From assembly GCF_000003815.2 (NCBI RefSeq), contig NC_049984.1, forward strand, positions 18,688,194 through 18,752,193: a stretch of DNA of 64,000 bases. The letters are read 5' to 3'. Both the position numbers and the translations under genes were made by a program. Each line of letters starts with the position of its first letter. Within the stretch, counting starts at the first letter, position 1. Positions 36,541-49,939 of this stretch are shown here, piece after piece. Below the pieces are notes generated by a model. It worked only from the letters and a program-made list of their open reading frames with translations. It was not told where the DNA came from and searched no databases. Origin of the DNA: Branchiostoma floridae (taxonomy: Eukaryota > Chordata > Leptocardii > Amphioxiformes > Branchiostomatidae).

Positions 36541-38290
36541 AGGAGAACTGGAGAAAACAACCTGGCAGCTCATATATCGTAGTAGGCGAGCCTTCCAACG
36601 GACAGGAGAGAGTCGTTGCGGAAGGAACACTAGAAGTGCCTTTACCTGTGCCTTGCCTGAAATCCGGTGCCATGTGGAATGTTGTAATTGTTAACAGGTA
36701 CAAGTCAATCATGGGCCATGGTCAATTGAACAACAGAGGATGAACAACAATGATGAAGGAAGGATTTTTAACTCCTGATGCAGGGTCGTGGAGAATTGCC
36801 AATAGGAGACACTGCATGTAGCTCAGAACACTTGGCATAGGCTGTGCCTGTACTCCGACAGTCAACACAGAAATGGTTTGTCGCAGCACAGAAATGGTCC
36901 GTCCAAAAAGTGTTGCCAGGTCTGACGTTGTCATACAGGCAGAGACACTGGCGCTGTGGTTGTAGATGGTAGATAGGAAGAGCAGGTTGTTCAGGACATT
37001 GTGGTACACAAACCTGTGTACCTGTCATCTGGGGCGGACCTGGTGTTGGGCCATTGACACAGAAGTTTGTCTTTGTCACCCAGGCAACACCAAGAAATAA
37101 ACCAGTCCCCCCACTTAAAGTAGTTGGTAAGAAAAGTTAATGAATGGCTAGTTTACAGCAAAATGGGTAAATTTATAGTGTGTTTAATTTGGGTACAGCT
37201 CTGCATAAACTTGGGCCCACCCTGCAAGTGGATCGGGAGGCCTGTTGTGGACCAAATCTGCACATCATGTAAACGCTGCATTTTTGCCATGCCCGAACAC
37301 TCATGCCATTGCTGTCGTCAGTATTTGCATATATAAATATACATATATGATGCTGGTCACTTAGGATTTGGATTGATTATAGGAAGTCTGAAAAAGCTTG
37401 TGCAAACCAATCAAATTGCTTGATGCTTTGCACTGTTTTATTGTTCTAGCCTCTAGGATTGGTTAAAGCTGCAGGTGCTGCAAAAAAAAGTTGCATTGTA
37501 ATCAAAACAGGGTATGTCTTTTAAAGAAAGACAAGTTGCTTTGCTCCGATTTAAGTACTAGGAGGTACATTTATACCCATATCCACGTTTATATACTCGT
37601 TTGCGCTTTATTTCATACAGTAGCTGTATAGTTAGATATGCATTCAATGAATTGTCTAGTGCTTTTCATGTTTTATAACTCCTGTAACTTGTTTGTCTTT
37701 TCTGTTATGTGTTGCCAAGCTTTTTGTAATTGCAGACGAGGAAAGCAGAGAATTGCTGCTTTTATGTGTACGTGTAGAGCTGTATTATTTTTACAGAGTA
37801 TATTTTATGCTGGTCTGTACCATAGCAAAATGTGTGTACCGAAAAATTCTTTCAATTCTCTGAAGATGTCATTTGTATGTGAGGGAAGACAAAGTTCTCT
37901 ACACTTTTAGTGTTAGCTGTAAACATAAGAAGAAAGCTTGTGCATTTTTGTACAAAACTACAATATGCTACTTTGTTCTGTTGATAGCCCTGTACCCCCT
38001 GATAAATATGTACTAGTCCAAAATTATGAAAAAGACACTCATGAGTATTATATTCTGCATTTTAGTTAAGTTGTATTGATCCCTGACATCCTACTATTTT
38101 AGTTAGGTTCAAGAAGTATGCAAATTGTTGGACTGTACCACCCCATAGGGGTGCTCAGGATGATAGGTAAAAAGTGCTGTCTGTACACATGTGACAGCAA
38201 ATGCTGCAATTGTTGCATGTATGATAGGGCAAGCTAGATAGGAAGAGAGAGGTCAGAAAAAGAAATTAAACCATGAGAAGAAATTGCAGT
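36541..38290 (+). other. 3' UTR of the LIM gene
   Basis: Follows the TGA at 36538-36540. Candidate poly(A) signals are AATAAA at 37096-37101 and ATTAAA at 38265-38270, the latter followed by a GT-rich stretch. No further gene is visible. Confidence 0.55.
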
Positions 38291-40007
38291 GTGTTCTATT
38301 TTATTTATACAATTCTAATACAATTTACTCTTCTGCTGATTAAATTTAAACTGAAAACTGCTGATTGAATAAGTTTTACATAGAAAACGTTCCAGTTTCC
38401 CATGAAGCCCAAGACTTTGGTGATGGTATTTAACCAGGTCCCCCTAGCCCTACATAGAATGAACCGACTACAAACCAACACAACAATGGTAACAAACACA
38501 AAAGTAGTAAAATATTAAGAAAAAGTCTAGTTGTAGTGTGGTTCATACATATACATTACATCAGTTGTAACATAAGTTATAACCACCACATACTCCCTTT
38601 ATATTGCCGGCTGTCAAATATTTACATTTGCCTACATGGTGATTTGAAGCCCATGATTCTGGGGGAAATATACATTTTTTTTAGCGCAACGCATCTACCA
38701 TATTTTTCTGTCACTCATTCAAATCGAAAAGATTACTCCAAGGAGTAACTTTACAAACTTTTCAAAAGATACAGAGACGTTCCAGATACAGCAATTTCCC
38801 AAAGCCGGAATATTCATTATCATCAAGTAAACTTTTAAAGTTAGAAAAACATACATGTATAACGTTGTACAGCTTCAAATTTAAAGACAAGGACATATTC
38901 AAATGCACTTTTCCTTGCATTGAACAAAGTTATGGTTTGCAGATGTTATGGATAGACAGAATGGAGATGGGCCATTGTATAACTAGTTGAATAGGGCCAG
39001 GGTCACTAAGTTACTTTTAATCAAATACAGTCAAACCTGTATTAGGGGCCACCTCTACAGAGGGGCCACCTGTCCATAGTGGCCACTTTTTGTCGGTCCC
39101 TTGGGTATTTTATCTACAAGTTATCACCTCTATACAGAGGCCACCTGTCTATAGTGGCCACATTTGCCCGGTCCCTTGAGTGGCCACTATAGACAGGTTT
39201 GACTGTACAAGAATAAAAGTCTTGTTGGTTGTGACACCATTCTTGTCACAAGGTCTATGATCTTTAAAGTTGAAGATGTGGACCAAGCTGGTTGTAAAAT
39301 CTTTTAATATTACAGATTCAGTCTTTTTATTTTTATTTTTTTTTCTAATAAAAATAAAAACAGATTCAGTCTACAACTAAGGTATAGGAAAAAGTGGGAG
39401 GGGGCTGCCACAATTATGTTTCTATTACAAATAACCAAACTGCCATCAGAGAATTAAAACATCCAATCAAAACTGAAAATTGCAAAGACACACTGTAGGA
39501 TGTGGACGGTGTTCAGCACCAAGGACAGGTGTAGTTGCCATATGAAGACGCTTCATTCACTTAGCCGCGGCGACTAACTTTAGTGTAAGCAACTGCGCAA
39601 GAAAAGCCTGTCAACGCGGCTGTCTATTAAACATGGTTTGCAAGATTTGATGTTGCCTTTCCCCTACTCTCCAAGCAGAGCTCGAGGTTAGGCTCTGGCT
39701 GTATTTTAGCCAGTATCGGGCTTTCTATTTTGTCATTTTTCTTGAAGTACGCCAGCCAGCGAAACCCTTCATGTATCGATCCAATTCTAGCTCTGAAACG
39801 ATCAGAGGACCAAATCAGAGCTAGAATAGTGTCACTTGAAAAAACGTCAGCAAGAAAATGTTTCAAAAAAGCCATTTTCATGGCACAATCTTAGTTAAAT
39901 CGAGGAGGTCTTTTTATAACCCCCTTGGTTTAATTATTCGCGGTCTCACAGCGACTCCTAGTGATCAAAAAACAAATTGCAGTGACCTGTGCATGCCGGG
40001 AAGGCCG
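38291..40007. other. Intergenic region between the LIM gene and DNAJA2
   Basis: Holds the MITE at 39027-39207 and, around 39660-39680, a CTCTCCAAGCAGAG motif that recurs in the arms of the hairpin at 49940-50850. No gene recognised. Confidence 0.5.
39027..39207. mobile_element. MITE with ACAGTCAAACCTGT termini, copy 1
   Basis: Ends ACAGTCAAACCTGTATTAG and ACAGGTTTGACTGT are inverted; the interior repeats GGCCACCT and TAGTGGCCAC. Related copies are at 46352-46471, 51995-52114 and 63729-end. Confidence 0.75.
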
Positions 40008-40015
40008 TGACGTCA
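40008..40015. promoter_or_regulatory. CRE palindrome TGACGTCA before DNAJA2
   Basis: Perfect TGACGTCA 28 bases before the start codon, in a short GC-rich stretch with GCATGCCGGGAAGG. The position fits a core promoter element. Confidence 0.45.
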
Positions 40016-40042
40016 AGGGTGGGATTGCAGAGGCGAATCATC

Positions 40043-43000
40043 ATGGCGGACACCAGGCTGTACGATCTGCTCGGAGTTCCTGCGAACGCGTCGGACTCAC
40101 AGATCAAGAAGGCAAGTCCACGGTCTAGATAAAGTCCACTTTGTTGATAAACGTATCATGAATCGATTCAGTGGTTACAGTGCCGCACAGATCGCCTGTA
40201 GCTTGCGGGAAGCCGGTTACCGTGTGACACCGGCCGGCCTCCGCGTTTTTCTCTCCCCCCATTCTAGCAATTTCTGTGGAACATTTCCGGCGTACTTCTG
40301 GCATGTTTAACCCACATAGTGGCGTGATCTCGTGGGCGATTAGACAAAAAATCATTTTTAATGGTTATCTGGAACTGAAAGCCTGCAATATTGGGTCAAA
40401 CAGGTTTAAGGCTATTTCTACGTGTTGGAAAACTCTTGGTTTCTGTTTCACCCCAAGCCAAGTCTGTGTGAACTTGTCTGTGAACTAACTGATCCCTGTC
40501 CTCTCTTCGGACAGGCGGGCTTCTGTCCACTTTCCTCTGAATCTACAGCGTCGTCACATAGCCCCGTGATTGACAGACTTGTACTATGTTTCCTAGATAC
40601 CCTAGAAATGTTTTTAATTGCTTGAAAATATGGTAATTTTGAAATGCGGAGGGGTAACATAATTTTGGACTAGCCCTTTTCCTAAGTAACGACCACATGC
40701 CCTCCCCAGCCGGCGTGGGACAAAAGAGCGCACAGGGGCCCGTTAGTTTCAGTTGTAACGACTATCAAGTAGGGAGTTTTTCTTTTGTACTTCCAACTAC
40801 TGATTCATGTATCATGGTGCGTTATTGTTAGTGTAACAAATCATGCAAGGCTATTTTCTTGATTAAAGTTGAATCCTGCCCCCCTCCCCACCCATGCTCA
40901 TGACATGAGCCAGCCTCGGTCATGTGACATGTCATTTTTTTCACTTGAACAATTGAACAAAAGCATTTTTTTTTACAACCATGCTTTGAAACTACTTAGA
41001 TATATCTTCTACATTTAACATTGTCTCATATTTTTGGTTTATTTTTTCAGGCGTACCACAAACTGGCTAAGGAATATCATCCAGATAAGAACCCAGAACA
41101 CGGAGAGAAGGTAAATGTCATATATGAAACTCAGTGGCATCTCTTTTTTAGGTCAGTCGGTGTAACCACCTTTTTTTTGATAAGGACATAGAAAGTAAAT
41201 CCATGACATCCTCTGCAGACTGCAAAAATAGTGAAATAGGTAAAAAAAAATGATGGATAAGAAGTTTTGAAATAGACACCACAAACATTGTAAGAAGAAT
41301 TGAAATTGAAGTGACAAAACATGGTCCCAAAGTGGACCCAAACTAGATACGTTTTCTTTCCATCTTGGGCCTACTGCCCATCCTTGGGCATAGGCCTTGA
41401 ACTAGATCACTGTACACTAGATACGTCAGGGTTCTCCCCAGAATTTTTTAGTATAGTGGAGGGGCTGGCAAAAATAACCCGCACCAACGCGCTGCGCTTT
41501 CATGAAAATGGGTTCATTTTGCAATGACAGAGGGTGTCAAATGCTACAAGTATAATATATTGTTGTGATTCCTTTGTTGTGAAGTGGCAAAATGACTATT
41601 GTTTTGATCATTGCTCATTCACAAGTTTTTGCAGACAATGCTGACTGGAAAAGTGATGCCACTTGGCACAAAAATCTGTGAATTGTCATTAATTTTAGCA
41701 AAACTAACAAAGAAAATAGGGAAGAAACACACTAAATTTGAAAAATACATGTAGTATAGTGGAGCTGGCTGAGAGTATAGTGGAGGGCCTCTCTTATTCC
41801 ACCCTCTGGGGAGAACCCTGTACGTAGATAGCACTAAAACTTGTTGCCATAGATGTTTTCTTTTTCTATACACGATGTCATTGATGCCATCTATGGTTTT
41901 GGGTTGGGTTTTTACTTGCTAAGGTGACTGAAAAAGGCCATTAGACATCATTTTATTACAGGATTGAAATCACAGAATTGTTACAATTCTTGTTTCATTT
42001 TCAGTTTAAAGAGATCAGTTTTGCGTACGAAGTACTGTCCAATGCAGAGAAACGAGAGACGTACGATCGCTATGGACTGGATGGACTGAAGGAAGGGGCT
42101 GGCGGTGCAGGGGGAGGTATGTAATATATTATAAAAAACCAAGTCTGTTATTGTTGTTGTTTGTGTATTTTCTGAGTTTCACTTGATGGTGTACTTGAAA
42201 CCATTCATCAGTATAGCTGACCCATTTTTGTGTCTATCTAGATGGCTTATGTCTCTCTAATGTGGTGAAATTTATTTGTTATACTTTTGCAGCGGAAGAC
42301 CTGTTTTCACACATCTTCGGAGGGGGACTGTTCGGAATGGGGGGGTTCGGGGGCATGGGAGGGGGGCGTCGACGTGGTCCCAGAAGAGGAGAAGACATGA
42401 TTCACCCTCTAAGGTGAGCGTGTGTCTTATTTTTGTATTTTTGCTTACATTTTTGTGTGCGAAGAAACTGAAGAAAATATTCTGTTATTTTGTTTTATGC
42501 TATGTTGATGCCATGTAAAAGGTTTGCTTGAAAGTATCTCAACCATATTTCTTTCTTTATCTTGTCTTTCAGAGTTTCTTTAGAAGACCTGTACAATGGC
42601 AAGACAAGTAAATTACAACTCAGTAAAAACATCATCTGCAGTAGATGCCGGGGGTAAGTTTTGTCGTCATGGCTTATTTAGAAATCTGGGGTTCATTTTT
42701 CATCTACTTTCTTATGTAATACAAAGTGATAACAGTGGTAAGATTCTGCTAAAACACATGTCTAGGCAACAAGATACTATATTGTAACTGATAGTAAAAA
42801 ATACAGAAATACTCTTAGAGTTGTCATCTCATAAAATAATGTTGGTCAATGGAGGATGCCTGTAGATGTTTCTTATGTGCATAAGATGAAGTCCTCTAAC
42901 TAGCAACTATCTTCCAGACAAGGGGGCCGACCAGGTGCCGTCCAGCCCTGCCGCGTATGTCAAGGTCGCGGAGTCAAGGTCACCATCCGGCAGCTCGGAC

Positions 43001-46000
43001 CAGGCATGGTACAGCAGATGCAGTCAGTCTGCTCCGACTGTAACGGAGAAGGTGAGTTCCAGGATCGGCTCAGCAGATACATGTAGAATTGGAAGGAGAT
43101 ACTGTAAATGCATTTAAGTTCGCGGGGATTTAATTTCGCGGTAGTGGGGAAAATGACTTTTCGCGGTGGTTTTAATTTCACGGCAATAGCATAGACTGCA
43201 GTCTAATACCATAATAGAAAAATGTTTGCTGTGGTTTTAAGTTTGCGGTGAAGTGGTCACTGCGAAAACCGCGAACATTAATCCACCGCGAACATTTCTG
43301 CATTTACAGTAACAGAAAATGAGACAAGCTTATAGATACCGTGTGGTGAGCTATTGGATACTCAGTGGTCGAGCAGGTTTTAAAGAGGTTGGTGTTAATG
43401 GAGTTTAGGTTTGCAGTAAATGACATGTTTGAAGTCTTTACATATACAGTTACTGTGTGCTGAAGAAAGTGGGTGGCAGTGGCGATGATGATCATTTTTG
43501 TATGAAAATGATGAAAATATTGTCATTTTGGGAAAATCAGAGCCCCAGCTTTTTGTCACCTACAAGTTGGAAGTGCAGTCATTGATTTTGTCAGTTAAAA
43601 TTTAGAAAGCGGTTTTTGTGTTGCTACTGTGTCGTCTTGCTTTGTAGTTCTCAGTCAAGTTCCAGCTAACAATGTAGTAGTCACAAAGATTAGAAGTAAT
43701 GCACACTATCTCCACATGTTCTTCTATTAGTTTACAAATAGCAAATCTTGTTAGTGGCAAGTGTTTCATCTATTATTATACACATTATTACCTCCAGGAG
43801 AGATGATCAACGCTCGTGACCGCTGCACCGCCTGTCAGGGCAAGAAGGTTGTGAAAGAGAGCAAAATTCTGGAGGTCCACATCGACAAGGGCATGAAGAA
43901 CGGACAACGCATCACCTTCAGGGGGGAGGGCGACCAACAGGTGGGTCACGTCGATAAAGGGTATACATCCAGGTAATAAGATACGCAAAAAGTTACTCAA
44001 GCAACTGGATATGGTTTTGGAAACAGTCAGATGTTTCAGACAACCATCCGTTGTCTTTCGTCAGTGACACTGGAGAGATTTTGTTGGAGACATTTTTTAT
44101 ATCCTAGCTTTGAATTGACTTGCAAAAGAGATCTAGTTGGAGAACAGGTTTATCCTTACTATGAATTAATATGCAAAAAGGGGAGGAAGACAATATTTTA
44201 GTAGTCCAAAGGAAACAAGGGTAAGACAAGTCAAGACCGTGTTGATGCAAATGATTTAATAAGCTCCTGTTGTTTGAATTACAGGTGGGTTATACCACTG
44301 GGCACGGGAGGGGGACTAGCATGCTTTCCTTCACATTTTCTCATTATTCCTAATTCCTATACAAGAACATATAAAGATGTACTGATATTGAACCATATGC
44401 TTTTGTTCCCAAATTTTTAAGTGTGTTAAGATTTAGAATAACAAGTTTTTACTGTCCCCCCCAGCCTGGAGTGGAAGCCGGTGACATCATCTTGGTTTTA
44501 CAAGAGAAGGATCACGACAGATTCCGGCGTGATGGCCCCGACCTCTTCCTCACACACACGGTCGGGCTGACGGAGGCACTCTGTGGCTTCACGCTCAACG
44601 TTAAACACCTAGACGGGAGAAATTTGGCTATTAAATATCCCCCAGGATCTGTGATAGAACCAGGTAAGTGATCCTCAGACTGTACAGTTGTAAAGGATTA
44701 TGTTCTACTTCTGTAAAAATTTGGATGATCTTCACTTCCAACTGTACATGACCTTATGTACAATTCAAAATAAAGCACTTACCAACAAGCTTTCGATCAG
44801 CACTCTGATTCTTCTCAAGTTGAAATGACCCAAAGCCTAAGTCACGCATCCAGAACGGAAGTGTGACATCAGCAAGGGGTCAAAGGTGCTTGGAAGTCTG
44901 TTTCGGCCCTCGTCCCGGTGGAGGGAAGGTTGGTGGTCTCTGATGTAAATGACCTCTTTCACTCCCCTGTGAAAGTAATCCTGTTCGGAATCCAGTATTT
45001 TCACCTTGTATCCAATATCTTCCTTTGACCCTTTGCTGATGTCACACGTCCGGTCTGGATGTGAGACATTGCATTTTGGGTCATTTCAACTTGATAAGGA
45101 TTAGAGGACTGATAGAAAGCTTGTTGATAAGTGCTTTATTTTATGTACAGATATAAAGTTCCTCACACAAGTTTGTGTCCAATTGTTAACGTTTGTTGTG
45201 ATGTTGTTCCAGGTTGTATCCGGGGGGTCGTCGGCGAGGGAATGCCAATCTATAGGAACCCATTCGAGAAGGGAAACCTGTACATAAAGTTCGACATCAA
45301 ATTTCCAGAGAATAATTTTGTTGATGAAGCTAAAATGAAGGTAAGTGACCGTAGGCATTTAATGATGTACGTCCCCATTTCTCTGGGTTGGAGATAGCTG
45401 TCTACTATTCATACCATAAAAAATCAAGTTCTGAATTTGTCCAAGTTTTTTAATGGGATTGATTTCACCTTCATATTTGCAAGCTGAAGAGATTCTTCTG
45501 TAAGGTGTCCTTTTGAAGTTCATGATCCCAGCTACTTTAAAACAATGTCCTTTTCCATCTTCAAAATCTAGGGATCTATCATCTAGTTAGTGCACTACGC
45601 TAAAATTTGTGACCACCACGCTAAAAAGAGGACCACTACGCTAATTTTCAACTAGTGTTGAACAACTTCCATCAATCATACTTGTTGAACAATGTCTAAT
45701 CAAATACGAAAAATGATAATATGCCACTCAGAATATCACAAGTACATGTGATGTTAACAAAGTTAAATCCCCTCACGGGTACCTTAGTATCATGCCAAAT
45801 TTTTACTCTACATTTTCAAAATCTCACCAATGGAAGGGCCAAGACCCCCTTCCACACCATTGCCATTACGCTAAAATAAAATCCTGGCTAGAACCTTGAA
45901 ATCATTGTTGTCTTTCCCCCCAGACCCTGGAGGGGTTGCTGCCGCCCCGCCCCACCATGCCCCACCCCGCGGGGGATGTGGAGGAAGTAGATCTCATGGA

Positions 46001-46109
46001 GTACGAGTCCACCAGGGGAGCGCCCGGCGCCAACAGCCGGGAAGCCTACGATTCCTCGGACGATGAGGATGGACCGAGGGGCGCAAACGTTCAGTGTGCA
46101 CATCAGTAG
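40043..46109 (+). CDS. DNAJA2: DnaJ (Hsp40) co-chaperone, subfamily A member 2
   Basis: Type I J-protein that stimulates Hsp70 ATP hydrolysis and delivers clients. Exons: 40043-40111, 41051-41110, 42005-42116, 42293-42413, 42573-42653, 42918-43051, 43798-43940, 44465-44663, 45213-45340, 45924-46109; phases agree throughout. 410 residues against 412 in human DNAJA2. Order: J domain (1-70, HPDK at about 33), Gly/Phe region with [17 protein letters not shown], then a zinc region with four CxxCxG-type motifs ([32 protein letters not shown]), the substrate-binding domains and an acidic tail. The C-terminal CAHQ is a CaaX box for farnesylation, as in DNAJA1/A2. [20 protein letters not shown] and PPGSVIEPG point to A2 rather than A1 or A4. 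Intron 1 is GC-AG. A second copy of the last exon lies at 51567-51752. Confidence 0.95.
41427..41820. mobile_element. MITE with CAGGGTTCTCCCCAGA termini
   Basis: Inverted ends CAGGGTTCTCCCCAGA and TCTGGGGAGAACCCTG with TACGT on both flanks (41422-41426, 41821-41825). The interior repeats TATAGTGGAG. It lies in DNAJA2 intron 2 and is hAT-like by its ends. Confidence 0.8.
43100..43311. mobile_element. MITE with TACTGTAAATGC termini, copy 3
   Basis: TACTGTAAATGCATTTAAG to CTGCATTTACAGTA, with GCGGTGGTTTTAA and CCACCGCGAAC inside. It lies in the DNAJA2 intron after 43051. It is the cleanest copy in the window. Confidence 0.8.
44766..45145. mobile_element. Foldback element in a DNAJA2 intron
   Basis: Left arm AAAATAAAGCACTTACCAAC, then TTGAAATGACCCAAAG and GTGTGACATCAGCAAGGGTC pair with right-arm GACCCTTTGCTGATGTCACA, TTTTGGGTCATTTCAA and GATAAGTGCTTTATTTT. 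Loop near 44890-45000. Confidence 0.75.
45570..45900. repeat. Possible decayed repeat with ACGCTAAAA motifs
   Basis: CTACGCTAAAATTTG, CACGCTAAAAAGAGG, CTACGCTAATTTTC and, at the far end, TTACGCTAAAATAAAATCC. Termini are not clear, so the type is unknown. It ends right where the duplicated block begins (45904). Confidence 0.4.
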
Positions 46110-49100
46110 CAACGTTGTCATGGCAACACAGCTTCTGTACCAGCATGTACAATGTACTTATAGAGGCACACCCTGATGTTAGAAAAGTGGGGAGGGGGGC
46201 ATTGTTACTATTTAGGCCACATAAACCTGATTTTGTGGAGGATAGTCTGCACACATCAATTTTATCCCATTCCTTAAAAAAGAATTGTCCCTTTGACATA
46301 TGGGCAGTGAGCATGTTCAGAAGCCCTTCATGCAACAATCACAGTGAGAAACACAGTCAAACCTGTACCAGTGTCCAGTGACCACCTTTGCATAAGGATC
46401 AACTGTCTATTTTGGCTACTCTTTGGTGGTCCTTTAGAGTGGCCACAGGTTGCCACACAGATTTGACTATATTTGTTTATTGTCTTGAACTATCTAAGCA
46501 TATGTTAGACCTTAGAAAACACATTTCCCCCTACACAAATTTTATCCATAAAATCTATCTTATGAGGCCTAGGTAACACTAACAGTCCATGCTGCACATA
46601 CATGTACATGTACACATATGCTAGTCAGTCTGCATCATAGCTACAGTACAGTCATAATGACAGGTTTAGATAGCCAGGTATCCAGCAGTATCATAGCTCC
46701 AGAGTCTCTTCTGTCCTCTACGCAAATACGTAGAGGAAAGAAGAGACTAGGGAGCTATGATACGGCTGGATACCAGGCTAAGTTTTAGACCCTCACTTGG
46801 GAGATTACTACTAGTAAACTGAAAGCTGCTTATATAGTTCTGGGGTTGTAAATGCTGGCAATTAATCAGATGCATAGACTAGTATATTGTGGGTAAATAT
46901 TTCTGATTTGCCTAATGTATGAGTACACATTGACCATGTACAGTTGTTAAATGAGAAATACTAGTAGGTATCTGTGTAGAACAGCTCAGCAGGCAATGCA
47001 AAACACTTCAATGGAGCGAGTGAAATGTTCATGTTATTTTGTCTTGAAATAGTCCCATTTTCGTGTACAGTTCACCACAGTAGTCACACCATAGGCCACG
47101 CAAATACAACAACTCGGTCGTCAGCGGAGCTTTGTCACAAATTGGAACACATCAGGGATGATTTTAAGCCATGTTTAGTTGCCATGACAAATGGTGATTA
47201 AAGAAAACACTTATTTTTACCATGGTACGTCATCATAAACTAGTAATACACAAAATTAGCCACACAGCATTGCCTAGCTATATAGACCTTACAGACATTT
47301 AATATGTACCTGTGAAATTCAGTTTTATGTAGTTTGTCAAAGTTGAAGTGGCCTTATAGATTATGTTAATATGCCATGTCTTGACTTAATGTATGCATAT
47401 TTGGTGTGTTAGGCACAGTCTGCTTTCATAGACCATATATACATGTCCCATAAGAAATAGGTGTTTCATAACTTAACAAGAATATGTATGTAGTACATTG
47501 TGTTCCCATGGTAACCGTTCCCAAGGCGATGTGTTGCTATATGGAAACCAATGTGTTGCAATTACCCCACTGGATGGCTCATTTTTGAGGAGCATTATGC
47601 TTATATTATCTTCTTTTCTCTTGATTCTTTGCACTTATAGTTTGGATTTTTGTAAGTAGAAATTGATAAAGCATTATTGATATCACCACTGTTTCCTTCT
47701 TCTTTCATGCACACCAGTACTTTACATTATTAAGATGTATGAGAAAATTCCAGCTTGCAGTACATGTACCCGGATCTCATCATAAACTTTGTTCAAGTCA
47801 GTTGGGCTTCATGTTAATGCAAACAACGCTATTGCATTCAGTGTTTGTTTTCTGTGGCTGTGAGGACCAGGAACATGTAACAGTATTGGAGTGGCCCATG
47901 GACACTTCACTGCAGACATAGGAACATACATGTAATGTCTTATCAGTGTACAATGTATGAGTTAAGTAGTAGCATTGCATGATCTTATACTGATAATTCC
48001 AGGAGAAAGATATTACGTTGATGTTATTGTTTTTGTTATGATAGAGTGTAGATAAGTTTAACTTAACATCGTTGTTTTTCACAGAAAAATACAGAGGCAT
48101 TCAGCCCCTCTTGAAATGTACAAAATGAAAGCTCCATTACTTTTGTAGGTTTTAAAGTTGTTTCCTTTTTCCGTGGTAAACTAATGTCTTGGTGTATTGT
48201 CAGACTATTACACTTACAGTATGTATAATATGTACAATGGAACATTATAGTTGCTTCTTGTGGCTGCCACTAAAAGAATTCCCCCAAGAATGGACTTCAT
48301 CTCTGAATAAATAAAAGTTGTTTTACAACCGAAATAAAGCCTACAAATACCATAAGTCAAATTTTCAGATAGCTCACATGTTGAATCACGAAATACACTA
48401 ACTTGTTTGCAAACAGACTTACATACTTAAAGATTCATCTTTTGTGGTATCCCTTATTCTCAGTGTCTCAGGATATAATGTGACCAGTACAAGGTGCTGA
48501 AGCCATTTCCTTGAAAGTTCACAAGTATTAATTTGATTCAAAGTCATGATTCAAAATCTACCGATCTATGATGGTTATAAAGATGTTGGATTTAGAACAC
48601 CAGTTGGCTTCATGTATTAGGTACAGTAGGGTTGATGAAAAATACAAGAAGTCATAATGATACATATGAAAAAAAAACTTTGGTCCATGGTGACGAGATG
48701 TATGTGACATTGATCATACTTTTGCATAAGTCCATATCGACGTGTCAAATTATTATAATATATATATATATAGGGATCCTAACCAAAGCAAGAAGACCTG
48801 CAAATACCAAGGCCCTGCCCCTTGTCATTATTAAGACCATGTTTATTAAAAGTGAAATTATGGGCTCCTGTCTGGTTTGGGGAAGGTGGCTTGTACATAG
48901 CGAGTGCTTGATGTGTACATGTAGCATTTATGTGGGAAAATTGTTCAAAATGCTGGTAGAATTACAAGTGCTTTACACAGTTAACTGTAGTTCTGTTTTG
49001 ACTGTTCATGGATATGTATTGTTCTGTACCTGAGATTGTCCTGAAGGAAAGCTAATGCCAGAAATTCACATTTTGTTGCTTTCTGATGTTTTAGATCTAT

Positions 49101-49215
49101 TACATACAATAGCCCAGTATAAGAACATCTGTGTCTAAAATATTGGCTATATGTCCTCTGTTAGATTTATGGTTTATTGCTATGAAATAAACTTTGAACA
49201 GATAATTTTTGGGAT
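46110..49215 (+). other. DNAJA2 3' UTR and downstream sequence (first copy)
   Basis: Non-coding. Poly(A) signals AATAAA at 48306-48311 and 48310-48315, and at 49186-49191. Holds a decayed MITE (46352-46471) and an imperfect palindrome at 46674-46780 (ATCCAGCAGTATCATAGCTC paired with GAGCTATGATACGGCTGGAT). Repeated at 51753-54858. Confidence 0.6.
46352..46471. mobile_element. MITE with ACAGTCAAACCTGT termini, decayed copy
   Basis: Starts ACAGTCAAACCTGTACCAG and ends AGATTTGACTAT, with GGTCCTTTAGAGTGGCCAC inside. It lies in the DNAJA2 3' UTR. The duplicated block carries the same copy at 51995-52114. Confidence 0.6.
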
Positions 49216-49939
49216 TTTTGTATCAAGTTTGTGTAAAGAATCAACATTCATATTTATATTACCAGAGGCACAAGTTTAGCTGATGGCTAGAAGATTATTG
49301 GTGTAAAAAACTTTTTTTTTATTTCCTTATTATTTGCCAAATAAACAATGCATTGATTCTCCCCTTTGTCATATGTGATACTATATGTGATTCCTATTGG
49401 ATTGAATTTTAAAAATGTACTGAAAAAGTTCAACCTTAACTGTATACTGGTCGAGCGTCGTGTAAATCACTTGTTTTGAGACTGACTCGTGACGTCATGT
49501 CGTGACATTACTACTCTGAACAAGACACCTGTTACTGTCGCGTGATACAAGTTTATACAACAAGCCTGTCCAGCTTTGGCTGCTGAGTCTGAGATCCGCT
49601 GCTGTTAAAAAAGTAGAATGCGCTTCATCTTTGTTTAGTATAATACAATATAGTGTGGGATAAATAGGTCTCAAATTGTCCTTACGCATTATGAACTTAC
49701 AGCCTGCCTGAGCAGTGCCTTACAAAATCGGAAAATACGCAAAAAGTTACTTTGGCAAAGCAACACGAGTTAACATTTAATCCATGGCGAAAACACCATT
49801 TTGCTGTTACACGTGCTTGCGTCATGCCGTGGTCTATTTTTAGCCCTCAACGTCATGCGTCAGGAGCGTATACTCTGCAGGCGTGCAGACGGCAGCATTT
49901 TGGTAGGGAGAATTTGACTGAGGACGTTCCCTGTACTGT

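Noticed and set aside
39627-39881. Minus-strand frame before DNAJA2
   Set aside because: Runs over a repeat carrying the CTCTCCAAGCAGAG motif, with no recognised domain.
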